In this document: in pieces, positions 1 through 8,168 of the stretch
Layout: each line of letters opens with the position of its first letter
How positions within the stretch are numbered: position 1 is the first letter of the stretch
From: an uncultured Lachnospiraceae bacterium
Lineage (GTDB): Bacteria > Bacillota > Clostridia > Lachnospirales > Lachnospiraceae
Direction of reading: 5' to 3'
DNA: 64,000 nt
Assembly: GCA_944380315.1 (NCBI GenBank)
Contig: CALWHG010000003.1
Coordinates: forward strand, 1-64,000
Position numbers and translations under genes: made by a program
The notes under the pieces: generated by a model
What the model saw: only the letters and a program-made list of their open reading frames with translations
Told to the model about the DNA's origin: nothing
Database searches by the model: none

Positions 1-143
1 GCGGAACGCCGCGTCATACGGCATTCATTAAAGACCAGCGCATCGCATCTGCGATGAAGGTTCTTTCAGATATATATCAGGCGGCTTACGAAACTGCCGG
101 AGCATTTCCGGTGTTATCCGTCTCTGCCGTCATGAACTGTGTC
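1..143 (-). other. structured region downstream of rpsJ, no gene start seen
   Basis: This stretch follows the rpsJ stop on the minus strand. In an S10 operon rplC should come next, but no L3-like start is visible before the window edge. Two perfect short hairpins are present: CATCGCA-TC-TGCGATG at 41-56, and a CCGGA/TCCGG stem around 90-105. Either the rpsJ-rplC spacer is unusually long and structured, or rpsJ is separated from the rest of the operon. The window ends too early to decide. Confidence 0.4.
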
Positions 144-602
144 TCAGGCCTCCTTGGACTCTGCCTTCTCAGCCTTTGCGCCCTTTCTTGCCTCAGGCTT
201 CTGTGTCCTGGGCTTCTGAGCTCCTCTGGGCTTTCTGGGAGCGGGCTTTGTGATGAGCTGCTTCCTGGGAGCTCTCTTCTTGTCGGACTCGTTCTTCATC
301 TGAACATCGATGTATACGCCTGCGGGCATATCCAGTCTCTGAAGTGACTCCATGGTCTTGGGACCGGGGTTGATGATGTCGATGAGTCTCTTGTGAGTCC
401 TCTGCTCGAACTGCTCACGGCTGTCCTTATACTTATGTACAGCCCTAAGTATGGTAACTACCTCCTTCTTTGTGGGAAGGGGTACGGGTCCGCTGACCTC
501 TGAGCCTGTCTTCCTGCAGTTCTCCACGATCTTTGCTGCAGACTGATCTACCAGCTGATGATCGTAAGCCTTGAGTGTGATCCTCATGATCTGATTTGCC
601 AT
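144..602 (-). CDS. rpsJ: 30S ribosomal protein S10 with long basic C-terminal tail
   Basis: Small-subunit protein of the 30S head, also the NusE transcription antitermination partner of NusB. Residues 1 to about 103 match the S10 family closely, including [35 protein letters not shown] and [22 protein letters not shown]10 is normally about 102-105 residues; this one is 152. The extra roughly 48 residues are rich in Lys, Arg, Pro and Ala with loose PRK and QKP repeats and look disordered. The ATG at 602 follows AGGAGG at good distance, so the N-terminus is secure. The reading frame is open to the stop at 144, so the tail is not an artefact of start choice. Confidence 0.96.
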   Translation of the reverse strand: MANQIMRITLKAYDHQLVDQSAAKIVENCRKTGSEVSGPVPLPTKKEVVTILRAVHKYKDSREQFEQRTHKRLIDIINPGPKTMESLQRLDMPAGVYIDVQMKNESDKKRAPRKQLITKPAPRKPRGAQKPRTQKPEARKGAKAEKAESKEA

Positions 603-858
603 AAAAAAAGTCGCCTCCTATTCGTACTTTTGATGCAGTACGACAAGTGGTGACTGTACACGCCTTCGGGTGTGTCGCGCATCTTCACGCGAAACTGCTC
701 CCGACCTCCGATGTTTCTCGGATTATTTCTGATCCGGTACAGTGACTTGTCGCCAACGTTATGTCTTGACATTTACTCCCCGCAAAAACCTGAAGGCACT
801 TATGTATTCATGCCAGCAGCAACCTTGCGGATCAACGCTATCATGCCACAGCCTTGTT
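603..858 (-). promoter_or_regulatory. long structured 5' leader of rpsJ
   Basis: About 250 nt lie between the likely transcription start and the rpsJ ATG, with no convincing ORF. A perfect 7-bp hairpin (TCGTACT at 622-628, AGTACGA at 637-643) sits directly upstream of the AGGAGG ribosome binding site, and a second imperfect stem with ACACACC/GGCGTGT arms lies near 660-680. A long structured leader fits the known habit of ribosomal protein operons of autoregulating through leader RNA. Which protein binds is unknown. Confidence 0.5.
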
Positions 859-887
859 AGGATAGCATAAAAGCGCCTGCCGGGCAA
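859..887 (-). promoter_or_regulatory. probable rpsJ promoter
   Basis: On the minus strand, TTGCCC (882-887) and TATCCT (859-864) are separated by 17 bp, with an extended TG one base before the -10. It is the best sigma-A-like match upstream of rpsJ. It overlaps the hairpin at 869-896. Confidence 0.45.
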
Positions 888-896
888 GCGCTTTTT
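869..896. terminator. hairpin with T-run, terminator-like
   Basis: AAAAGCGC (869-876) pairs with GCGCTTTT (888-895), and TGCC/GGCA pair inside. It lies downstream of the wall-binding protein gene read on the minus strand. The T-run is stronger in the plus direction. It could terminate that gene while overlapping the rpsJ promoter. Confidence 0.45.
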
Positions 897-1023
897 AATG
901 TTTCCTGTTATTGGATATTGTATTTTTTTAAGTACAATGTGTTTTAAGCATCACAACATACAATATGTGGGATATCAGGCCTCCGTCCCTGCCTTTTGGG
1001 GGCTATATCGGGATCTTTTCCTA

Positions 1024-2370
1024 TTATATATAGGAGATCTCAAATACGGGAGTCAGAAGCTCGCTGGGCTCCTCATAGGCGCCCTCCATCCAGCGTCCCT
1101 GTGAGTCTGACTTGAAGTCAGCCTCCTCCTTGTTGGAGTTGTAGTTCTTGCGGATGTTGCCGCTCTTGTTTACCAGATAGGTCGTACCGTTTACCGTATA
1201 GTAGGCATAGCTGGAATCTATGGCCCTCTGGAGCAGTCCCATGTAGTAAAGCTTTCCGTTCTTGACGCCAGTGTAGCCGTAGCCCGAGCTGTCAAAGTGG
1301 AAGGTGTAGGAATTGCCCTCTGCGTCGGTGATGTTGCGGTCACCCTTCTGCAGGCAGCACTCCTGCTGGGTACCGAAGTACATGCTGGTCACGTCTCCGT
1401 TGGAGCGTCTTACCTTGCGGAGTCCGTATACGGGGTTGCCGTACTCGTTGAAGAGGTAGGTCTCCGTCTTGCCGTCCTTCTCGAGCCTGCGGAACTTGGC
1501 CTCCAGAGTCTCGTCATCGTCGCTGTCAGACACATCAGTGCCATAATAGGGCTGACCCTTGGAATCGAAGTAATACCAGTAGACATTGCCCATGTAGCCC
1601 TCGTCCTCAGGGGGATAAGCTGAAAGCCAGCCCTGATGCGCTGCTCCATAGGTGCCTATGGAATCGCTGTCATTGAAATATCTATAGCCGGCTATGGCAG
1701 GAGTGGTATCCTCTACCTTGACCCAGCCTGTCTGCATCCTTCCGATGTCATCGAAGGCATAGCGGCTGTTGTTTATGACCATCTGCCTGTACTCGCCGGA
1801 ATCCTCAGACTTGCATACCTTGCCTGAGGAGAGGAAGTAGAACCAGTACTTGCCATCGGCTGAATAAGGGCCGTCATCGTCATAGTCGATATACTCCTCG
1901 GGAGGAGCTATGTATCTCCAGGTGGCCGTCACCATACGTCCGCCTGCCTCGGGATCGCAGTAGTAAAGGGAGCCGTTGTCCTCGACCCAGCCGGTCATCA
2001 TGGAGCCGTCATAATCAAAGAAGTACCACAGGCCGTTTATCTGCCTTGAACGGTTGGTGATGAGCTGACCGTTGTTGTCAAAATAATACCACTTGCCGTT
2101 TATCTGACGCCAGCCGTTGGTGACCATCTTGCCATCGTTGTCAACGTAGCGTTCGTCGTTGACGAAGGTGTTCGTCACCATATAGCCGTTGCTGCCCAGG
2201 TAGTAATATCCGCCGTCTGCGGAGAGACGCCAGTCATTCGTCACCCTGTAGCCGTTTTCATAATAGGTCCACTGTCCGTTTTCCATGGTCCAGCCGTCTG
2301 CAAATGCCGTAATGGCAAGGACGGTGCTGAGCCCTGCGGCAGCCAGCAATGTCTTAAATACTTTCTTCAT
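1024..2370 (-). CDS. secreted choline-binding-type cell wall repeat protein
   Basis: Exported protein of about 448 residues made almost entirely of cell wall binding (YG/choline-binding-type) repeats. A signal peptide is clear from the ATG at 2370 (MKKVFKTLLAAAGLSTVLA, cleavage near AFA-DG). Repeats of the type GWRQINGKWYYFDNNG begin right after it and become more degenerate toward the C-terminus (YYMG, YYTVNG). No catalytic domain is recognisable, so it is probably a surface adhesin or structural protein rather than a hydrolase. I prefer the ATG at 2370 over an upstream TTG because AAGAGG lies just before it and it begins the signal peptide exactly. It appears monocistronic. Confidence 0.88.
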   Translation of the reverse strand: MKKVFKTLLAAAGLSTVLAITAFADGWTMENGQWTYYENGYRVTNDWRLSADGGYYYLGSNGYMVTNTFVNDERYVDNDGKMVTNGWRQINGKWYYFDNNGQLITNRSRQINGLWYFFDYDGSMMTGWVEDNGSLYYCDPEAGGRMVTATWRYIAPPEEYIDYDDDGPYSADGKYWFYFLSSGKVCKSEDSGEYRQMVINNSRYAFDDIGRMQTGWVKVEDTTPAIAGYRYFNDSDSIGTYGAAHQGWLSAYPPEDEGYMGNVYWYYFDSKGQPYYGTDVSDSDDDETLEAKFRRLEKDGKTETYLFNEYGNPVYGLRKVRRSNGDVTSMYFGTQQECCLQKGDRNITDAEGNSYTFHFDSSGYGYTGVKNGKLYYMGLLQRAIDSSYAYYTVNGTTYLVNKSGNIRKNYNSNKEEADFKSDSQGRWMEGAYEEPSELLTPVFEISYI

Positions 2371-2425
2371 ATAGCCTCTTCTCTTCCTGATCAAGGGCAG
2401 GATCCTGCAGTAACTCTGCTAAGCT

Positions 2426-2454
2426 ATAATGAAGTATATCAGTATTGATGTCAA
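2426..2454 (-). promoter_or_regulatory. promoter of the wall-binding protein gene
   Basis: TTGACA (2449-2454) and CATTAT (2426-2431) on the minus strand with a 17-bp spacer, about 55 bp upstream of the ATG. Confidence 0.55.
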
Positions 2455-2530
2455 TTAACAATGAATAAATGGTGTCGAAATTCTTACGATATGATAGAAT
2501 TAGCTAAAAAGACTGGCAGAGAGGTGACAT

Positions 2531-3454
2531 ATGCTCGTAGCAGACAGATGGAAGGATTATAAGGTGCTCGATACCTCGGGCGGAGAAAAGCTTGAGGACT
2601 TCGGCGGATATCAGCTCATAAGGCCTGACCCCCAGGTCATATGGGATACCGAAAAGCGGCTCCCGGGCTGGAAGAAGCCAAACGCCCACTACCACAGATC
2701 CCAGAAGGGCGGCGGCAGCTGGGAGTTCTTTGATCTTCCGAAACAGTGGCAGATAAGCTATGAGCTGCCTCCCGAAAAGGACAGTGCCGGCCACGGGCCG
2801 AGCATAGTATTCAATCTCAAGCCCTTTTCCTTCAAGCATACGGGAGTATTTCCCGAGCAGGCCGTGAACTGGGACCGCTGCTCACTGCTCATAAGGGACC
2901 GCATGGCCCGTACAGGCGAAGCGCCCAGGGTCCTGAACCTTTTTGCCTATACCGGCGGGGCCACCATGGCAGCGGCAGCCTCAGGAGCCAGGCTCACCCA
3001 CGTGGATTCCTCCAAGGGCATGGTCACCTGGGCTAAGGAAAATGCTCACGCCTCCGGCCTTGAGGACGCTCCCATACGCTATCTCGTGGACGACTGCACC
3101 AAATTTGTGGAGCGGGAGCTGAGGCGCGGCAACAGCTATGATGCGGTGATCATGGATCCCCCCTCCTACGGCCGCGGCCCCAAGGGAGAGATATGGAAGA
3201 TAGAGGACGACATATATGATTTCATAAAGCTCTGTGGAAGACTGCTTTCAGACGACCCACTCTTCTTCCTGGTCAATTCCTACACTACGGGACTTCAGGC
3301 CGGTGTACTTACCTATATGCTGGATACTGTCCTCACCTCATCAAGAGGCGGCCATACAAGCTCGGATGAGATCGGCCTTCCGGTAGGCTCCAGCGGGCTC
3401 ATCCTTCCCTGCGGGGCTGCAGGTCTCTGGACAGCTCAGCAGCCCTCGCCCTGA
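2531..3454 (+). CDS. class I SAM-dependent methyltransferase (RlmI/RlmK-like)
   Basis: Cytoplasmic methyltransferase of the family that includes 23S rRNA cytosine and guanine methyltransferases. Visible motifs are the SAM-binding loop NLFAYTGG at 136-143, the acidic loop VDSSKGM at 158-164 and the catalytic-type MDPPSYGRG at 208-216. No PUA domain is present, so this is the single-domain form; the RNA target cannot be assigned. The ATG at 2531 follows GAGGTG at suitable distance. Its last 56 bases overlap the end of the convergent gene at 3399-3836. Confidence 0.88.
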   Translation: MLVADRWKDYKVLDTSGGEKLEDFGGYQLIRPDPQVIWDTEKRLPGWKKPNAHYHRSQKGGGSWEFFDLPKQWQISYELPPEKDSAGHGPSIVFNLKPFSFKHTGVFPEQAVNWDRCSLLIRDRMARTGEAPRVLNLFAYTGGATMAAAASGARLTHVDSSKGMVTWAKENAHASGLEDAPIRYLVDDCTKFVERELRRGNSYDAVIMDPPSYGRGPKGEIWKIEDDIYDFIKLCGRLLSDDPLFFLVNSYTTGLQAGVLTYMLDTVLTSSRGGHTSSDEIGLPVGSSGLILPCGAAGLWTAQQPSP

Positions 3455-3836
3455 GCTCATCCGGTGACGGATAGATCAGTTCCTCTCCCACAGAGGCATC
3501 AGCAAGTATGAGCGCAAGGTATGTGGGTATATAGACGGAGTTCTTGCCCAGGAGCTGCTTTTTCAGTGCCTGGACTGCTCCTGAGACCCTTTGGGCCTCA
3601 GTGCGGGCCTCCCGATCCTCGGGATGCATCCTTATGGACCCCAGATACCCCTCCTTGCCTATGAGGAATACGGCCATGGCCGTGGAGGCGGGCTCCTTTG
3701 GCATAAGCTCCGCTATGAGCCCTGCCACGGCCTCCCTCTGCTTATCTCCATAGGGGAAGACATAGCGCCTGTAACGGCGCTCATCCGCCTCCCTCTCTTC
3801 CTTCGATTTGAATGTGAACCAGTCTATGAATCCCAT
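3399..3836 (-). CDS. hypothetical protein, 145 aa
   Basis: I do not recognise a family. It is a soluble, charged protein beginning MGFIDWFTFKSKEEREADE, with a central segment of alternating hydrophobic residues (TAMAVFLIGKEGYL) and a helical, Arg-rich C-terminus. It starts one base after the stop of the acyltransferase gene, which suggests translational coupling. Its 3' end overlaps the methyltransferase gene on the other strand, so one of the two C-termini may be longer than in relatives. Confidence 0.6.
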   Translation of the reverse strand: MGFIDWFTFKSKEEREADERRYRRYVFPYGDKQREAVAGLIAELMPKEPASTAMAVFLIGKEGYLGSIRMHPEDREARTEAQRVSGAVQALKKQLLGKNSVYIPTYLALILADASVGEELIYPSPDELRARAAELSRDLQPRREG

Positions 3837-3837
3837 A

Positions 3838-4881
3838 TCATCTTCCTCCGCTCAATATCCTGTATAGCTTTGGTACATATCTGTCCAGGAAACTGTACCC
3901 TGCATAAGCCGCCCCGGTACATATGGCCGGCATGAGCAGGAATGCCGCAAGCAGCAGGCTGACATCCCCGGGCAACAGAAAGCCCATGGCCCTGATGACC
4001 AGATAATGGGTAGCATATACAAAAAAGCTTATATGCATCCAGGGCCTGGGCGGCACCTCCCCTGCTCTGAGCACACACAGCAGGAACCACACTGCCAGGG
4101 CTCCCGATATGCGGCACAGCACCATGGCGCCCGTAAGGAGCGGTACTGAGCTCAGAAGATCAGGCCTGCCGGAAAGGAATGCCATGAGCACATAGCATGC
4201 GCCTGTCACCAGCAGGAGCCTTCGGTGTATCTCCTGTCCCTGCCCCTCAAATATATCCCTGAAAAAGGTCACTGCCGTCATGCCGCAGCAAAAATAAAAC
4301 AGGGCGTCTTCATTTACCAGATGAAAGCTCAGGGATGCATGGTTTGCAGCTATGATAAATATAAGGAAAAGTATGAACATTGCCTGCTTATGTCCCTTTT
4401 CACAGAGCACCGCATAGAAAAAGGGCCCTATGACTGAAAGGATGATGAGCTGCTGCATATACCAGAACACCGGGTTGTATCCGTAGCTTATGACTGCATG
4501 GGCCAGAGCGGCCAGGGAAAGCTCTGCTCTCCCGAAGGCAAGATATATCGCATAATATATAAGGTTCCATATGACATAGGGGAGCACCAGCGAGCGCAGG
4601 CGGTTCATCCACTTGTCCTTTATCTGAGTCAGGCCTATACGTCTCCCCTCAAAGCTCCTTACAAACAGGTATCCGCTTATGAAGAAGAAGCCGGGAACAG
4701 CGATCTGCCCCAGCTTGTCACTCATGAGCTCCTCTATCCATGCCACTGCTCCATACAGTGCTCCCGAGGCCTTGCCCAACGGGACAAGATGCAGATTTTC
4801 TGCATGCACCCATATGACCAGAAGCATAAATACTGCTCCTATATATGTGAAAAGATCATTTTTGCTTCTTCTTTCCTGCAA
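3838..4881 (-). CDS. acyltransferase family 3 membrane protein (OafA/YrhL-like)
   Basis: Integral membrane acyltransferase, 347 residues, with about ten hydrophobic segments. The family transfers acyl groups to extracytoplasmic sugars or peptidoglycan. Typical early features are present: YIGAVFMLLVIWVHAENLH with the family His near residue 26, then FFFISGYLF and the RLRSLVLPYVIWNLIYY segment. There is no fused SGNH esterase domain. The substrate is unknown. It is separated from prs by a 47-bp gap containing a hairpin. Confidence 0.85.
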   Translation of the reverse strand: MQERRSKNDLFTYIGAVFMLLVIWVHAENLHLVPLGKASGALYGAVAWIEELMSDKLGQIAVPGFFFISGYLFVRSFEGRRIGLTQIKDKWMNRLRSLVLPYVIWNLIYYAIYLAFGRAELSLAALAHAVISYGYNPVFWYMQQLIILSVIGPFFYAVLCEKGHKQAMFILFLIFIIAANHASLSFHLVNEDALFYFCCGMTAVTFFRDIFEGQGQEIHRRLLLVTGACYVLMAFLSGRPDLLSSVPLLTGAMVLCRISGALAVWFLLCVLRAGEVPPRPWMHISFFVYATHYLVIRAMGFLLPGDVSLLLAAFLLMPAICTGAAYAGYSFLDRYVPKLYRILSGGR

Positions 4882-4898
4882 TAATACGCCCTCTCAGC

Positions 4899-4921
4899 AC
4901 AGGCACCTTCCATGTGCCTGT
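4899..4921 (-). terminator. hairpin downstream of prs
   Basis: Perfect 8-bp stem (ACAGGCAC at 4899-4906, GTGCCTGT at 4914-4921) with a 7-nt loop, just after the prs stop. There is no clear U-tract, so it may be a weak terminator or an mRNA 3' stabiliser. Confidence 0.4.
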
Positions 4922-4928
4922 ATGCGGC

Positions 4929-6167
4929 TCAGACCTCCGTTCCCGCCTCGGCCCTTTCCTTAGCTCTCCTTTCCTTGTATGCAGCGACTCTCCTGTTTAT
5001 ACGGTTCACGGGATTGAGCAGGCTGCTTATGGAATAGTCGTGATTGAGATAATCTATCATGAGAGCTATATACTTTGACATGTCCACGCTTACGTACCAC
5101 TCTCTGTCAAGCAGCTCCGGGAGCTGATATATGAGGTTGGTCGTAAATACCTTGTCTATGTAACCCTGCTCATAGGCCTTGTCAAACTCTCCTATGCCTC
5201 CGGTGAACAGTCCGAAGGATGCACAGCAGAACACTCTCCTGGCCTTCATCTTCTTGAGCTCCCTGGCCACATTTACCATGGTGTCGCCTGAGGATATCAT
5301 GTCATCGACTATGATCACGTCCTTACCCTCGACAGAGGATCCCAGGAACTCGTTTGCCACCACGGGATGGTGGTCATTTATGACTCTGGAGTAGTCCCTC
5401 CTCTGATAGAACATGCCCATGTCGAGCCCCAGCACGTTTGCAAAATATATGGCTCTGGACATGCCGTTTTCATCCGGGCTCACTATCATCATGTGTCCGG
5501 AATCGATATCCAGGTCGCTGTAGCAGTTGAGCAGAGCCTTTATGTACTGATAGGTGGGTGAGACCGTCTCAAATCCATAAAGAGGTATGGCATTCTGCAC
5601 CCTGGGATCGTGGGCATCGAAGGTGATGATGTTCGTGACTCCCATCTCTGTAAGCTCCTTCAGCATCTGGGCACAGTCCAGGGACTCCCTCTCCTCTCTC
5701 TTTTCCTGTCTGCCCTCATAAAGATAGGGCATGATGACGGTCATACGCTTGGCCCTTCCGCCTGCTGCGGCTATGACCCTCTTAAGATCCTGGAAATGGT
5801 CATCAGGAGAATAATGATTCTGCATGCCGCCCACGGGATAAAGTATGGAATAATTCGTCACATCCAGGAGAAAATACAGATCATCTCCCCTTACGGAGGT
5901 CTTTATGACTCCCTTTGACTCTCCGGAGCCGAACCTGGGACAGTCAGATTCTATGATGAAGCTGTCCTTCTGATAGCCGGCAAACAGGATGCTGTCCTTG
6001 TGTCTGGACTCCCTCTCCCTCCTCCAGTTGACCAGATACTCATCGATCTTATGGGTCAGGGGGAGCATGCCCTTAAGGGGCACCAGCCCAAGGGGTCCCA
6101 CAGGTATGGACTCTATCTCATCCTCCTGATATGCGGCTTCATTTTTCCTTAAGTTATCCTCTGTCAT
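4929..6167 (-). CDS. prs: ribose-phosphate pyrophosphokinase, long form
   Basis: Makes PRPP from ribose 5-phosphate and ATP for nucleotide, His, Trp and NAD synthesis. Recognisable parts are the flexible-loop region YEGRQEKREER at 150-160, FDAHDPRVQNAIP at 183-195, and the PRPP-binding loop VIIVDDMISSGDT at 284-296. At 412 residues it is about 95 longer than the usual 315-residue enzyme, with an extra N-terminal segment and a C-terminal Arg/Glu-rich tail; long Prs-like proteins are known in Clostridia. It overlaps the helicase-loader gene by 14 bp, linking nucleotide supply to replication genes. A canonical short paralogue may exist elsewhere. Confidence 0.9.
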   Translation of the reverse strand: MTEDNLRKNEAAYQEDEIESIPVGPLGLVPLKGMLPLTHKIDEYLVNWRRERESRHKDSILFAGYQKDSFIIESDCPRFGSGESKGVIKTSVRGDDLYFLLDVTNYSILYPVGGMQNHYSPDDHFQDLKRVIAAAGGRAKRMTVIMPYLYEGRQEKREERESLDCAQMLKELTEMGVTNIITFDAHDPRVQNAIPLYGFETVSPTYQYIKALLNCYSDLDIDSGHMMIVSPDENGMSRAIYFANVLGLDMGMFYQRRDYSRVINDHHPVVANEFLGSSVEGKDVIIVDDMISSGDTMVNVARELKKMKARRVFCCASFGLFTGGIGEFDKAYEQGYIDKVFTTNLIYQLPELLDREWYVSVDMSKYIALMIDYLNHDYSISSLLNPVNRINRRVAAYKERRAKERAEAGTEV

Positions 6168-7170
6168 GGATCGAACCTCCTCTGAGTCTCAGGTCACTTC
6201 CGTAAAACGGTATAAGCACAAAACTTTCCATGAGCCTTGAAACTATGCGTTCCCCATAGATCTGGCTCATCTGATTCATGGATAGATTTGACGATATGAT
6301 GGTCGAGCTCCCGGTCTTGAGCCTGTGGCTCAGGAGCATGAACAGTCTGGAGTTGGTAAATGCTGAAGCAAGCTCCGTACCAAGATCGTCTATGATAAGC
6401 AGCTCACAGTCATAGATCTCACGGATCCTTCCTGAAAGTGCCTCATCCTCCGACCGCTGAAAGCTGTCCTTTGAAAAGCGTTCAAACATCTCTGCGGCGC
6501 TCTCATAGACTATGCTCTTGCAGCGCTCTATGGCCTCCCTGGCTATGCAGTTGCTCAGGAAGGTCTTGCCGGTGCCTGAGGGGCCTGTCATGAGCAGGTT
6601 GCCCTCGCCCCGTCCGAAAAACGAGCTCATGAAGCTCTGGACCTTGGGAAGCACTATCTCCTCCATGTATGCCCTCTGGGTTATGACCAGATTTGGAAGG
6701 AGCTCCCTTATCTTTGCCTCATCGTCAAATACATCCAGGTCGAAGGTGTCAAAATTTTCCTTATTGAGTATGGCCGGCAGTCCCGAGCTCAGATATATGA
6801 CCTCGGACTCCAGCTTTTTGAGGCAGCTGCATTTTTCCGAGCCCACATAGCCCGTATCCCTGCAGATGCTGCACTGGTACCTCGGCTCCAGATAGTCTGC
6901 ATCGTAGCCATGGCTCAGGAGCAGCTCCCTTTTTTCATCGATCAGCCGAAGGGTCTCCTGGTGTATGGCGCCGGCCTGCCCCCGGTCTCCTGAAAGCAGT
7001 ACCCTCGTCTCCTTCAGGGCGTTGTCTGCTATCTGCCTTGAGCACTCGTCTATGGCAGGAACTGCAGCATAGACCTCTGCCTTCCTTTCTTCAAGCTCGG
7101 CATCGGCCTGCATGCGTCTTTCATCATAGACGCGCATTATGCGGTTATACTGTTCTCTGGTCAGTGCCAT
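6154..7170 (-). CDS. DnaC/DnaI-type helicase loader ATPase
   Basis: AAA+ ATPase of the helicase loader family, expected to load the replicative helicase at origins or restarting forks. A Cys cluster (C100, C103, C114, C116) resembles the zinc-binding N-terminal part of DnaI. Walker A is GPSGTGKT at 196-203 and Walker B LLIIDDLG at 257-264; the sensor segment TIISSNLSMNQ follows. It lies 3 bp after the DnaD-domain gene, the usual Gram-positive primosome pairing, which supports the role. IstB-like transposition helper is excluded by context and the Cys cluster. Confidence 0.92.
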   Translation of the reverse strand: MALTREQYNRIMRVYDERRMQADAELEERKAEVYAAVPAIDECSRQIADNALKETRVLLSGDRGQAGAIHQETLRLIDEKRELLLSHGYDADYLEPRYQCSICRDTGYVGSEKCSCLKKLESEVIYLSSGLPAILNKENFDTFDLDVFDDEAKIRELLPNLVITQRAYMEEIVLPKVQSFMSSFFGRGEGNLLMTGPSGTGKTFLSNCIAREAIERCKSIVYESAAEMFERFSKDSFQRSEDEALSGRIREIYDCELLIIDDLGTELASAFTNSRLFMLLSHRLKTGSSTIISSNLSMNQMSQIYGERIVSRLMESFVLIPFYGSDLRLRGGSIHDRG

Positions 7171-7173
7171 GCC

Positions 7174-7962
7174 TTAGCTCTGCTTCCTGCCTATGACCTT
7201 GTCAAATACTATGGAATCATAATCGGTGCCGCGCCTCTGGCCCTGGGAGGCCTGCTTCCTGGCGCTGCGTTTTTTGGTCCCCGAGCTGCGCTCCTCGAAC
7301 TCCCTTGTCTTCTGCTTTGCAGCCTCCACATCCTTTATGCCGGAGTTCACCCAGTCGAGTCCCACCGCCTCAATATATTTTATATTATTTTTGCCCTGTT
7401 GTACACAATAGTCTACCAGATAATCTATGACCTCACAGGGCATATGGAGCCCATCGTACAGATAGGCAAATACCTGCTGATCCGTATTTGAAAGTATCTT
7501 TGACATGTATTTCTGCACGACAAAAAGAAGCTGGGAAAACTCGGCATCCCCCGAGAGGCGATCCAGGGCTTCCTTTCCGGAAAGGCTCCTGTATCTGCTC
7601 CTGACATCAGAAGCGGATGCCTTCTGTGTCTTATCATCCTCTGCAGCTGCGCTCTCCTTTGTCTCTGCGGCCTTTGCAGACCTCGCCGAGGCTCTCCCGG
7701 GCTGCTCCGCCGAAGGGGCCTGTTCCTTGTCTGCAGGGCAGAATATGCCCAGCTCCTCCCAGTACTTCATGGCACGGCGCACATCTCCCTCAGTAAGCTC
7801 CAGCTTCTCTGCAGCCTCAGCCACATCGAGGCCCCTGCGGCCGTTCCTGAGCACATAAAGGTAGACCTTGACATAGTCACCGTTTGCCCCCGGCATGTAC
7901 TTGTCAAGGAATTCATTTGCCACCAAAGTCACATCTATCTTGAAACTGTCCTTATAGGTCAT
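7174..7962 (-). CDS. DnaD-domain primosome protein
   Basis: Replication initiation/restart protein of the DnaD/DnaB family, about 262 residues. The N-terminal winged-helix-like part (YLYVLRNGRRGLDVAEAAEKL) is followed by an Ala/Glu-rich linker near 85-120. The C-terminal DnaD domain (SNTDQQVFAYLYDGLHMP, then YIEAVGLDWVNSGIKDVEAA) contains the YxxxIxxxW-like signature. I start it at 7962 (MTYKDSFKID); the frame extends upstream into the DnaA-box region but that part is not protein-like. The ribosome binding site is weak. It heads a dnaD-dnaC-prs operon. Confidence 0.88.
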   Translation of the reverse strand: MTYKDSFKIDVTLVANEFLDKYMPGANGDYVKVYLYVLRNGRRGLDVAEAAEKLELTEGDVRRAMKYWEELGIFCPADKEQAPSAEQPGRASARSAKAAETKESAAAEDDKTQKASASDVRSRYRSLSGKEALDRLSGDAEFSQLLFVVQKYMSKILSNTDQQVFAYLYDGLHMPCEVIDYLVDYCVQQGKNNIKYIEAVGLDWVNSGIKDVEAAKQKTREFEERSSGTKKRSARKQASQGQRRGTDYDSIVFDKVIGRKQS

Positions 7963-7998
7963 CTTATCTTTACCCGTCCCGTCATTTCCTGTTCGCAT

Positions 7999-8027
7999 AT
8001 AATAGCATATGCACCGGAAAAAGTGAA
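7999..8027 (-). promoter_or_regulatory. promoter of dnaD-dnaC-prs
   Basis: TTCACT (8022-8027) and TATTAT (7999-8004) with a 17-bp spacer on the minus strand. It lies just downstream of the DnaA-box cluster, so DnaA bound there would sit immediately upstream of RNA polymerase. Confidence 0.5.
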
Positions 8028-8053
8028 TAGAGCCCGCCCCGGCCTTCCACCCC

Positions 8054-8159
8054 TGTGGACAGTGTGGATAACTACCCTTTATCCCCATATTCCGACCCTT
8101 CAGGGCAAAAAATATCCACAGAGACCTATGCACAAGATTGTGCACATCCCTGTGGATAA
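8054..8159. promoter_or_regulatory. cluster of DnaA boxes
   Basis: Two perfect DnaA boxes (TGTGGATAA) occur at 8063-8071 and 8151-8159. Near matches are TGTGGACAG at 8054-8062, TTATCCCCA at 8079-8087, ATATCCACA at 8112-8120 and, weaker, CTATGCACA at 8126-8134. All lie within 106 bp between murC and dnaD. No dnaA or dnaN gene is near, so this is more likely a regulatory or titration cluster than the replication origin. Confidence 0.75.
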
Positions 8160-8168
8160 TGTTGACAA

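Noticed and set aside
3399..3454. Frameshift at the end of the methyltransferase
   Set aside because: The family end motif SSGLILPCGAAGLW is intact and the short tail that follows is compatible with normal termination.
8054..8159. Replication origin
   Set aside because: DnaA boxes alone are not enough. No dnaA-dnaN neighbours and no clear AT-rich unwinding element were seen, so I call it a regulatory cluster.
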